DNA of 64,000 bases, from contig JAHDLA010000022.1 of the NCBI GenBank assembly GCA_018436705.1, positions 62,001-126,000 on the forward strand, given 5' to 3'. The translations under genes were made by a program, and so were the position numbers. The stretch's first letter is position 1. The number at the start of each line of letters is the position of its first letter. Positions 1 to 7,488 of the stretch are shown in pieces. The notes below the pieces were generated by a model, which saw only the letters and a program-made list of their open reading frames with translations, did not search any database and was not told where the DNA came from. Source of the DNA: Sedimentibacter sp. (GTDB lineage: Bacteria; Bacillota; Clostridia; Tissierellales; Sedimentibacteraceae).

Positions 1-2
1 TA

Positions 3-1823
3 ATGGTAAAAAAGAAAATACCTAGTGCAGAAGATGAGAAAATCAAAAGCTTTGTAGACATGATTGCTCCATCTATCATCAAATTTAATGCAGACCATTT
101 CATTTGTGGAAACACGTTCCGCTGCGTGTGGGCATTAAGGGAATATCCAACTTCAACTTCAGAACAGGCAATTCTTAGCCATTTAGGAGAAAAGGATGGT
201 GTCACTTTACGTATCTATACAAGGCAGGTAACACCGACAGAAGAAAAGAAAATAATTCATAATGCCACCAATAAAAACCGTATGAATACTGCTAATACCA
301 ATGATCTGCAGCAAACTGTTACAGCAGAAAGCAATCTACAAGATGTAGTAACCTTGGTATCAACCATGCACCGAAACAGAGAGCCACTTCTGTACTGTGC
401 TGTATATATTGAACTTACAGCAAGTGATTATGACAGTCTTAAACTTCTACAGACTGATGTATTGACAGAACTTGTGCGTAGCAAATTAAATATTGATAGG
501 CTTATGCTCCGTCAACAGCAAGGATTTTTATGTGTCGGTCCCACGGGTAGAAATGTTTTTGGAAGTCAATTTGAAAGAGTCCTTCCTGCATCATCAGTTG
601 CCAATCTGTATCCTTTTAATTATTCAGGCAAGACAGACAGCAATGGTTTTTATTTGGGCAGAGATAAATTCGGTTCAAATATTTTAGTTGATTTTGATAA
701 ACGAGATGACGATAAAACCAATCCTTGTATATTGATTTTAGGCAACTCAGGACAAGGAAAGAGCTATTTATTAAAACTGATTTTATGTAATATCTTGGAG
801 TCAGGAAAGAATGTAATCTGCTTAGACCCGGAGCATGAATATGTAGATTTAGCGGAAAATATCGGTGGTTGTTTTGTGGACTTGATGTCAGGAGAATATA
901 TTATAAACCCATTAGAACCAAAGACTTGGGACGAAAGTGGTTCGTCACATGATAAAGATGCCCCAATTGCGTTTAGACAAGCAACAAAACTAAGTCAGCA
1001 CATTTCATTCTTGAAGGACTTTTTTAGGTGCTACAAAGATTTTGATGATAAGCATATCGATGTAATTGAAATCATGCTCGGCAAGCTATATAACAGATGG
1101 AATATCAGCGACAGCACAGATTTTAATGATCTTACATCCACCAACTATCCAATACTTTCTGATTTGTATTACTTAATTGAGGAAGAATACAAAGGATACG
1201 ATAAGGCAAAGTATCAGCTATATAATAAAGACTTATTGCAAGAAATACTTCTTGGACTCCACTCCATATGTCAGGGCGCAGAAAGTAAATTCTTTAATGA
1301 CTACACAAATATCACATCGAACCGTTTTATTGTGTTTGGAGTAAAGGGACTATTGCAGGCAAGCAAAAATGTAAAAAATGCTTTATTATTTAATATTCTT
1401 TCTTTTATGAGTGATAAGCTTCTTACAGAAGGTCATACAGTAGCAGGAATTGATGAATTGTATCTTTTTTTAACTAATCTCACTGCAATTGAATATATCC
1501 GAAATTTTATGAAACGTGTGCGTAAGAAAGAATCGGCGGTTATTTTAAGTTCTCAGAATCTTGAGGACTTCAATATTGAAGGAATAAAAGAATTGACAAA
1601 ACCGTTGTTTTCTATTCCTACTCATGCTTTTTTATTTAATGCAGGAAACATTGATAAGCAGTTTTATATGGATACCTTGCAGCTTGAGGAATCAGAATAT
1701 AATCTGATTAAATTCCCCCAAAGAGGTGTCTGTCTGTATAAATGCGGTAATGAAAGATATAATCTTGCTGTTCATGCTCCAATATATAAAGAAAAACTAT
1801 TTGGGAAGGCAGGTGGTAGATAG
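3..1823 (+). CDS. virB4: VirB4-like conjugative transfer ATPase
   Basis: This is the ATPase that powers the type IV secretion channel during conjugation, acting on the inner face of the membrane. The protein has 606 residues. A Walker A motif GNSGQGKS lies near residues 247-254 and a Walker B-type stretch VAGIDELYLFL near 480. The conserved ICE stretches LRIYTRQVTP, NDLQQTVTAESNLQDVV and LMLRQQQGFL are all present. The length matches the short VirB4/TraE class of Firmicute ICEs, so the gene looks complete although it begins at the window edge. Its stop overlaps the next start by one base, indicating an operon. Function is well supported by the motifs and the neighbouring relaxase and VirD4 genes. 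Confidence 0.93.
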   Translation: MVKKKIPSAEDEKIKSFVDMIAPSIIKFNADHFICGNTFRCVWALREYPTSTSEQAILSHLGEKDGVTLRIYTRQVTPTEEKKIIHNATNKNRMNTANTNDLQQTVTAESNLQDVVTLVSTMHRNREPLLYCAVYIELTASDYDSLKLLQTDVLTELVRSKLNIDRLMLRQQQGFLCVGPTGRNVFGSQFERVLPASSVANLYPFNYSGKTDSNGFYLGRDKFGSNILVDFDKRDDDKTNPCILILGNSGQGKSYLLKLILCNILESGKNVICLDPEHEYVDLAENIGGCFVDLMSGEYIINPLEPKTWDESGSSHDKDAPIAFRQATKLSQHISFLKDFFRCYKDFDDKHIDVIEIMLGKLYNRWNISDSTDFNDLTSTNYPILSDLYYLIEEEYKGYDKAKYQLYNKDLLQEILLGLHSICQGAESKFFNDYTNITSNRFIVFGVKGLLQASKNVKNALLFNILSFMSDKLLTEGHTVAGIDELYLFLTNLTAIEYIRNFMKRVRKKESAVILSSQNLEDFNIEGIKELTKPLFSIPTHAFLFNAGNIDKQFYMDTLQLEESEYNLIKFPQRGVCLYKCGNERYNLAVHAPIYKEKLFGKAGGR

Positions 1824-2290
1824 TGAATTATAAAACTGAATATAAAGAACTCCTTAATGTCATTATCGAGGATTTGAGGGTATGTATTAATTATACTCCA
1901 AACCGAGAAAATGACCTTCTTTGTTTTATGGAGCAATATTTAAAAGCAGAGGCAGATAAAAGACCGGGTCTATTAAAGGAAATTCAGAAATGTATTGAGG
2001 GTAAAATTTACAAAAATCCATTTCATGCTTATTATCATTATTCGGAAAAAGAAATTGAAAAGTTAAGTAATATACTAAATGATTATATCAAAAACATGCA
2101 TAGTGAAACTGAAAAAGGCATGGTGCTCTCTAATGTGATTGTTAATATAAATGAAATACATGATAGAAGTTATGGTCAACTAATTGACGGTTGGCGAAGT
2201 GAAAGACTTATTGATTTCCTTGTCTTAGTTGCAAAGGAGGTTTCTTTTCTTTTTGCTTTTAATACAATTCAGGAGCAAAAAAGGTGGTGA
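1823..2290 (+). CDS. Hypothetical ICE protein, 155 aa
   Basis: I do not recognise this protein. It has 155 residues, is charged and rich in Glu, Lys and Asn, and appears largely alpha-helical with no signal peptide or membrane segment. Its GTG start shares a base with the virB4 stop codon, so it is translationally coupled. A further ICE gene follows four bases later. The position inside the transfer operon suggests a conjugation accessory protein, but nothing in the sequence shows a specific role. Confidence 0.7.
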   Translation: MNYKTEYKELLNVIIEDLRVCINYTPNRENDLLCFMEQYLKAEADKRPGLLKEIQKCIEGKIYKNPFHAYYHYSEKEIEKLSNILNDYIKNMHSETEKGMVLSNVIVNINEIHDRSYGQLIDGWRSERLIDFLVLVAKEVSFLFAFNTIQEQKRW

Positions 2291-2294
2291 GTAA

Positions 2295-3338
2295 ATGGAT
2301 TTAAGGGAACAAGACTTCGGAATTGAAGTGGAAATAACAGGCATCACCAGAAGCCGAGCCGCCGAAGTAATTGCTGGATATTTTTATACTTCTCCACAAT
2401 ATGAAGGAGGTACTTATAGCGCATATTCTGTAAAAGACAATCAAAATAGAAAGTGGAAAATTGTAAGTGATGCCAGCATAAACTGTCAAAAACAAGTGGG
2501 AAGCAGAAAACAGGTTGCTGACAGAGAATATAGTGTTGAATTTGTTAGTCCCATCTGTAAATATGAAGATATTGAAAAAATACAAGAGATGGTACGAGCA
2601 TTAAGAGAAGCAGGAGCATTCAGCAATAAATCATGTGGAATACACATACACATTAATGCAGCACCTTTTGAGGTATATCAGCTAAGAAATCTTGTTAATA
2701 TTATTGCCTCAAAAGAAGATATGGTCTATAAAGCATTACAAGTTGACTCTCAAAGAGAAAGACGGTACTGTAAAAAAATTGACCCTGATTTCTTGGAGAA
2801 AATCAATCGACAAAAACCGAAAACGAGAGGTGAATTACAGAATTTGTGGTATAACGGCAGGGATGGCAGTCATCAGCATTACCACGATAGCAGATACCAC
2901 TGTCTGAATTTGCACTCTGTTTTCCAAAAAGGAACTATTGAATTTCGTGCCTTTAATGGCTCTATTCATGCCGGTAAATTAAAGGCCTATATCCAATTTT
3001 GTATGGCGATTACAGCACAGGCCTATAACCAAAGAACGGCAAGCTCTATCAAAACTGTGTCAAGCAATGAAAAATATACATTCAGAGTATGGTTACTTAG
3101 ACTTGGTCTTATAGGTGATGAATTTAAAACCGCAAGGAAACTTCTTCTTGACCACTTGGATGGAAACATTGCTTGGAAGTATCCTGAGCAAGCAGAGGCG
3201 CAGAAAGAAAGACTCAGAAAAAAGCGTGAACAGGAATTTCACCAAAATAACGAACAAGAAATTGAAGAAACAGAAAATCAAAATAGTACAGATCATGAGC
3301 AGGAGGAAAATACTCCTGCTTTTGCTATGTCTATGTAA
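2295..3338 (+). CDS. Amidoligase-family (ATP-grasp-like) protein
   Basis: The 347-residue protein resembles the amidoligase family (Amidoligase_2), related to gamma-glutamylcysteine synthetases, which form amide bonds on peptides or amines using ATP. Visible family features are the N-terminal FGIEVEITG strand, SVEFVSP around residue 83, the metal-binding CGIHIHINA near 116-124, and the later GTIEFRAFNGS stretch. The C-terminal 50 residues are a low-complexity Glu/Gln tail. The ATG follows an AAGGTGGTGAG ribosome site. A gamma-glutamylcyclotransferase-like gene follows directly. This pairing is known from comparative genomics of amidoligase systems and is common in ICEs. The substrate is unknown; peptidoglycan or a peptide tag is conceivable. 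Confidence 0.82.
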   Translation: MDLREQDFGIEVEITGITRSRAAEVIAGYFYTSPQYEGGTYSAYSVKDNQNRKWKIVSDASINCQKQVGSRKQVADREYSVEFVSPICKYEDIEKIQEMVRALREAGAFSNKSCGIHIHINAAPFEVYQLRNLVNIIASKEDMVYKALQVDSQRERRYCKKIDPDFLEKINRQKPKTRGELQNLWYNGRDGSHQHYHDSRYHCLNLHSVFQKGTIEFRAFNGSIHAGKLKAYIQFCMAITAQAYNQRTASSIKTVSSNEKYTFRVWLLRLGLIGDEFKTARKLLLDHLDGNIAWKYPEQAEAQKERLRKKREQEFHQNNEQEIEETENQNSTDHEQEENTPAFAMSM

Positions 3339-3354
3339 ATTTTAGGAGGTAATA

Positions 3355-3858
3355 ATGCAGGAAGAAAAAATATATATTGCCTATGGCAGTAATTTGAACT
3401 TACCACAGATGGAACACAGATGTCCAACTGCAAAAGTGCTTGGAACATCAGAAATTAAAGATTACGAACTGCTTTTCAGAGGATCAAAAACAGGTTCATA
3501 TGCAACAATCGAGCCTTGTGAGGGCAGTTCTGTTCCTGTTTTGCTTTGGTGTGTTAAGCCCAAAGATGAAATTGCTCTTGACAGATATGAGGGATATCCA
3601 GTGTTTTATAAAAAAGAAAATATGGAACTTTTATTAAAAGGAGAAACTGTTTCAGCATTTGTATATGTTATGACAGGTGGACATCGCCTTGGCATGCCGT
3701 CAGATTTGTACCGAAAAACCATTGAGGAAGGTTATAAAACTGCAGGATTTGATTCTGCTGCTTTAGAAAATGCCGTCAATAAAACTGAAGAAAGAATGTT
3801 AGTGGAACAAGAAAAAGAGCAAGAACAGGAAAGTATGTTTAGAATGAGTTGGTGGTGA
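3355..3858 (+). CDS. Gamma-glutamylcyclotransferase (AIG2-like) family protein
   Basis: The 167-residue protein begins with IYIAYGSNLNLPQM, the nucleotide-like loop typical of the GGCT/AIG2 fold. It carries LDRYEGYP, where the Glu is the usual catalytic acid. Family members cyclise and release gamma-glutamyl groups. Here the enzyme probably reverses or processes the product of the amidoligase encoded immediately upstream. A strong AGGAGG site precedes the ATG. The last 30 residues form a Glu/Gln-rich tail similar in composition to the tail of the upstream amidoligase. Fold assignment is secure; the substrate is inferred only. Confidence 0.85.
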   Translation: MQEEKIYIAYGSNLNLPQMEHRCPTAKVLGTSEIKDYELLFRGSKTGSYATIEPCEGSSVPVLLWCVKPKDEIALDRYEGYPVFYKKENMELLLKGETVSAFVYVMTGGHRLGMPSDLYRKTIEEGYKTAGFDSAALENAVNKTEERMLVEQEKEQEQESMFRMSWW

Positions 3859-3864
3859 TAGTGT

Positions 3865-4944
3865 ATGGCTAATCCTGTATTATTTGCTAAAGTAGCAGCG
3901 ATGGCACTTAATAGCGATAAACTGCGAAAGGGAATTGACTGGACTATTGTTGCAATACTATCTCCCATTATTGTAATCATTGCACTTTTATTAGGAATTC
4001 TTTCAGGAGCTGCAAACCACAACAATATGGCACTTAATTTGTTTTTCAATGGTGGAGTAATAGCAGGAAATATTCCTGAAGAATACCGAGAACATATAGA
4101 AGATATGCGTAATAGTTTCACTGTACTTGATGGAACAATTGCATTAGTAAATGCAATGATGGAAAATGAAGATAGTCTTGATTCTATAAAGATTAAAGCT
4201 ATTTTTTATTCTCTGTACTTCGGCGCTGACCGCCCATCTCTGATTGACAGTATTAAATTTGTTGATAGCTTTGTAACATATAAGGAACACACCCGTACAG
4301 TAATCAATGATGATGGAACAACCTCAGAAGAAAGCTATAAAGTAGCAATGCCAATAAAAGACCAGTCTGTTATTTATGAAAACATATCATCGTCTATGGG
4401 AATAACAGTTGCTAATGAAGATAAAGCCAATGCTACGGAAATATATTATCGTATTCTTTATGGCAGACCCGCCCCCACCTATGGACAAGAATTTGATGAC
4501 TTTATAAATGGACTTCCTGTATTAGATACACCATTTATCGGTGAGAATGGTTTCTGTTCTCCTATAGGAGAAAACTGGAGAGGCGTTGTAACTTCTGAAT
4601 TTGGTTATCGAAATGATCCGTTTACAGGCAAGATAAGTGGTCACAGCGGAATTGATTTGGGCATGCCGAAAGGTACACCAGTTCGTTCTGTACTTGATGG
4701 AACTGTAATGCTTGTTCGATATTCTACTACAGGTTATGGCTATCATGTGATAGTGGATCATGGAGGAGGTTTTGTAACTCTATATGCACATTGCTCCAAG
4801 ATATTAGTGAGCGAAGGAGAAAAAGTAAAAGTCGGACAGGAAATTGCAAAGGTAGGAACAACAGGCAGAAGTACAGGAAATCATCTGCATTTTGAAATTA
4901 GAATAAATGGAGAAAAGCAAAACCCAAGAAGTTATTTACCATAG
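3865..4944 (+). CDS. Membrane-anchored M23 peptidoglycan hydrolase of the transfer apparatus
   Basis: This 359-residue protein has an N-terminal membrane segment (about residues 30-50), an extracytoplasmic linker of about 180 residues, and a C-terminal M23 (LytM/lysostaphin-like) zinc endopeptidase domain (about 240-359). The domain shows GHSGIDLG (HxxxD) and HLHFEIR (HxH), the expected zinc ligands, plus VDHGGGFVTLYAH. Such enzymes open the cell wall for the conjugation channel. It lies 6 bp after the GGCT gene in the same operon. A second M23 protein in the window, at 18.4 kb, has a different architecture and belongs to another region. Confidence 0.88.
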   Translation: MANPVLFAKVAAMALNSDKLRKGIDWTIVAILSPIIVIIALLLGILSGAANHNNMALNLFFNGGVIAGNIPEEYREHIEDMRNSFTVLDGTIALVNAMMENEDSLDSIKIKAIFYSLYFGADRPSLIDSIKFVDSFVTYKEHTRTVINDDGTTSEESYKVAMPIKDQSVIYENISSSMGITVANEDKANATEIYYRILYGRPAPTYGQEFDDFINGLPVLDTPFIGENGFCSPIGENWRGVVTSEFGYRNDPFTGKISGHSGIDLGMPKGTPVRSVLDGTVMLVRYSTTGYGYHVIVDHGGGFVTLYAHCSKILVSEGEKVKVGQEIAKVGTTGRSTGNHLHFEIRINGEKQNPRSYLP

Positions 4945-4960
4945 AAAGTGAGGAAAAAAT

Positions 4961-5536
4961 ATGTTAACTACAAAAGCAAGATTTGAAAGAAAGCTCTCCG
5001 CTCTTGAAGCACAAAATTGTGTTATTGAGGCAATCGAGGTTATGAGTAATGAGGACTATGAAAAATTTGCAAATAGTCTTTTGACGGATAGGCAATTTAT
5101 TGCTGACAGGAAGGAGGATATGTTTACCGATTCGTTAGGTCAAATTCATTGCATACTTGCTCTCAATGAGGAAAGCGGTGACGGAGTTTTAATTAATAGC
5201 AGTGGATATGATTATGCAAGATATGTTAGTTTTACACCTAATATCAAACCGTATATTAAACAGCAGATTGAACTTTTGGCAGACCAAATTATAAAGAATG
5301 CAGCAGAAAATACTTCTAACGGAAGTTGGATTATTGATTTTGAGGAAATAAGTGAGCAATATGGAATTACCATAAAGGAAAATAACGGTATAGGAAGCAT
5401 GCTCTTATCAGAGCTTGAAAGCCGAAAAGAAATGGCTGGAATTGTAGCAGATAACGGATGTTTTGATATGGTTCTCTATCTTGATTACTGCAATAATTTA
5501 GATGAATCATCTATGGAGCAAAATATAAAGATGTGA
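4961..5536 (+). CDS. DUF6329-like ICE protein
   Basis: The 191-residue soluble protein begins MLTTKARFERKLS and contains the patch SSGYDYARYVSF and a central ENNGIGSMLL segment. It resembles the DUF6329 family carried by Tn1549-like and related ICEs; this is recognition from memory, not a search. No catalytic motif, signal or membrane segment is visible. It sits between the M23 hydrolase gene and the broken DUF3846 gene, the usual setting for ICE housekeeping proteins of unknown role. Confidence 0.7.
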   Translation: MLTTKARFERKLSALEAQNCVIEAIEVMSNEDYEKFANSLLTDRQFIADRKEDMFTDSLGQIHCILALNEESGDGVLINSSGYDYARYVSFTPNIKPYIKQQIELLADQIIKNAAENTSNGSWIIDFEEISEQYGITIKENNGIGSMLLSELESRKEMAGIVADNGCFDMVLYLDYCNNLDESSMEQNIKM

Positions 5537-5548
5537 GGTAAAAGGAAT

Positions 5549-5925
5549 ATGAAAAAAGAAAAAACGATAAGGGCGTTAAAAATTGAACCTGGAAAAGTGC
5601 CTTATGAAAAGGAAATTAATAATGATTTAAAAGGAATTCAATCAGAAGTAGAAGGACTTTTGAATGTGTTTATCTTGATAATAATTGCATTGCGGTGGTA
5701 AATGAAGAAGGAAAATTAAATGGAATGGAGCTAAATCGTAGGATAGGTAATGATATTATTGCCGGTCCTATTTTTATTTGTGGTGATAGTAAAGATGGTG
5801 AATTTGTTTCTTTAAATGATGATCTGATTGAAAAATTTGTAGCTGAATTTAAAGAAATTCCTACCTTTACAGGAGAAGAACCGGAAGCCCAGCCAAGAAT
5901 GACATTTATAAGTTTTAATTATTAG
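5549..5925 (+). pseudogene. DUF3846-like gene split by a frameshift
   Basis: Two reading frames together encode one DUF3846-type protein. Frame one starts at ATG 5549 (MKKEKTIRALKIEPGK) and runs into a stop at 5699-5701. The other frame, readable from about 5662 (ECVYLDNNCIAVVNEEGK), continues the same domain to 5925 through RRIGNDIIAGP, the family signature. The break lies in a run of T at 5658-5661, consistent with loss of one base. No classical slippery heptamer fits the zero frame, so programmed frameshifting is unlikely. It is either a true inactivating mutation or a sequencing error. DUF3846 proteins are common ICE cargo of unknown function. Confidence 0.7.
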
Positions 5926-5937
5926 GAGGTGCGTTTT

Positions 5938-6336
5938 ATGAGTGTAACTGCTGAAAAAGCAACAATTCAAGTGAGCTTTCCAAAAGATAAATTGGATGCT
6001 CTAAAGTTTTATATGGATGAAAAAGATACTACTGTAGAGAAAGAACTCCAGGGTTACATAAAAAGTATTTATGAAAAGTATGTTCCTTCATCTACCAGAA
6101 GATACCTTGATAGAAATGATTCCCGTGAAGAATTAACAGCAGAAATTTCTGTAAGAACTGAAGAACCAACTGGCGAATCAGCCACCAGAGCTACAGGAAC
6201 TCGAGGCAGACGAAGAAGTTCCATAGTGCAATCTGACGAAGCCAATGAGGCTTCACAAGCAGAAAATGTACCTGAACAAGAAGAAGTTCAAGAGCAATCG
6301 GATGAAGAATCACATGTCATGATTATGGGCATGTAA
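5938..6336 (+). CDS. DUF6103-like small ICE protein
   Basis: I place the start at ATG 5938, seven bases after an AGGAGGT site, giving 132 residues. A GTG nine bases upstream overlaps that ribosome site and is less likely. The N-terminal half, SFPKDKLDALKFYMDEK followed by YIKSIYEKYVPSSTRRYLDR, is typical of the DUF6103 family of ICE proteins. The C-terminal half is acidic and low-complexity. A paralogue follows at 6390. The helical N-terminus could bind DNA or another protein; the role is unknown. Confidence 0.72.
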   Translation: MSVTAEKATIQVSFPKDKLDALKFYMDEKDTTVEKELQGYIKSIYEKYVPSSTRRYLDRNDSREELTAEISVRTEEPTGESATRATGTRGRRRSSIVQSDEANEASQAENVPEQEEVQEQSDEESHVMIMGM

Positions 6337-6389
6337 CTTTTTTCTTCTCTGCTTTGCGCCTAAAATCTAAAGAAGGAGTCAACTGTTTT

Positions 6390-6644
6390 ATGAAAAAAGA
6401 TACTATTACAATCAGCCTTGAAGCTGAAAAATTAAGAGCAATAAAAAAATACATGGAGAAAAAAGATGCAAGTCTGCAGGATGAAATGGCAGATCAACTT
6501 CAAAAGCTCTATGAAAAGTACGTTCCTGCAAATGTAAGAGAATATATTGATGAACGTGAGGAAGAAGAAAATAAGCCTATGAAACCTAAAAAAGTAGCTA
6601 ATACATCACAAGCCGTAGAAACAATTAGAACTACACAGGAATAA
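6390..6644 (+). CDS. DUF6103-like small ICE protein, paralogue
   Basis: Starting at ATG 6390, after an AGAAGGAG site at 6371-6378, this 84-residue protein parallels its upstream neighbour: SLEAEKLRAIKKYMEKKDAS and LQKLYEKYVPANVREYID align with the first half of the 5938 product. The acidic tail is shorter. The two genes look like a tandem duplication that has diverged. They lie just upstream of the probable oriT, so a relaxosome or regulatory role is possible but not shown. Confidence 0.68.
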   Translation: MKKDTITISLEAEKLRAIKKYMEKKDASLQDEMADQLQKLYEKYVPANVREYIDEREEEENKPMKPKKVANTSQAVETIRTTQE

Positions 6645-7045
6645 GGTGATTTAATATAGCTTTGTAAGCCCTTGTTTCGCCTCGTGTGCGATTTAAGGTT
6701 GGTGGACAGGTAAAAATACCTAATCAAATATAAAATGGATTTTGAGCCGCTTTAGGAAATTTTAAAAATAAGCATAAAAGATAAATTTTCTGAAATATGA
6801 GCCTTAGTTGAAGTGAATCCCCCAATTGATTTTGGTGCAGGATAAAGAGAGGTGGTCGCAAGCGACCTCCTCTCGACCACATCGCCCGGCAGTGCCGAGC
6901 GTTTCTCTCAGTTACGTTAGGTGGTCGAAAAAGCGAATTTGAGACAAGTAGGTGGTCAAAATAATGCGAAATGCCAATTTTTATGGGGGTTTATGGTGGT
7001 CAAGTAGGTGGTCAAGGGCAATATTAAAGAAATTGGAGTGATGAA
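6645..7045. other. Probable origin of transfer (oriT) region with GGTGGTC repeats
   Basis: This 400-bp gene-free stretch lies directly upstream of the relaxosome and relaxase genes. It contains five direct copies of a (A/T)GGTGGTC(A/G) word at about 6850, 6919, 6950, 6994 and 7006, plus one reverse-complement copy (CGACCAC) at 6874. A hairpin with 11-nt arms (6849-6859 and 6862-6872, two-base loop, one mismatch) overlaps the first copy. Its G+C is clearly higher than that of its surroundings. Iterated short repeats next to a RHH/MOB pair are typical of oriT. The nic site is not identified. Confidence 0.6.
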
Positions 7046-7468
7046 ATGAAACAAATACAGCATAAAGCAAAGGATAGAACTGCAGTATGGCTTTATCCGG
7101 AAACCATTGAACAAATGGATTCAATGTTTGAAGCCGATAATACAAAAAGCCGCAGTGAATTTATAGAAAAAGCGTTGCAGTTTTATATGGGATATCTAAC
7201 AAGTGAAAATACTACAGGTTATCTTTCTAAAGTTTTAGTATCTGCAATACAAGGGACTTTGAGGGAAACGGAAAATAGAAATTCAAATAACCTCTTTCGC
7301 CTATCTGTTGAAATGGCAATGATGATGAATATTCTTGCAGCAGGTCTTGAAATAAGTGATGATGATTTACAAAAGCTTCGTGGAAGATGTATAAACGAGG
7401 TGAAAAAGACAAGAGGAAAAATCAGCATGGAAGATGCGGTAAAATTTCAACAAGGCGTTGTAGAATAA
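7046..7468 (+). CDS. Relaxosome accessory protein, ribbon-helix-helix
   Basis: The 140-residue protein begins with a ribbon-helix-helix DNA-binding fold (RTAVWLYPETIEQMDSMFE, then SRSEFIEKALQFYM), the pattern of MobC-like and Tn1549-type accessory proteins that help the relaxase load at oriT. The C-terminal part is helical. It starts just downstream of the GGTGGTC repeat region, which is its likely binding target, and is followed after 20 bp by the relaxase gene. The role is inferred from fold and position. Confidence 0.8.
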   Translation: MKQIQHKAKDRTAVWLYPETIEQMDSMFEADNTKSRSEFIEKALQFYMGYLTSENTTGYLSKVLVSAIQGTLRETENRNSNNLFRLSVEMAMMMNILAAGLEISDDDLQKLRGRCINEVKKTRGKISMEDAVKFQQGVVE

Positions 7469-7488
7469 AAGCAGAAAGGAAGATTTAA

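Noticed and set aside
3732..4121. 129-aa minus-strand ORF
   Set aside because: It lies antisense across the GGCT and M23 genes, which have clear motifs and ribosome sites.
5655..5701. Programmed -1 frameshift in the DUF3846 gene
   Set aside because: The zero-frame codons do not form an X XXY YYZ heptamer and no downstream pseudoknot was obvious, so a simple indel is more likely.
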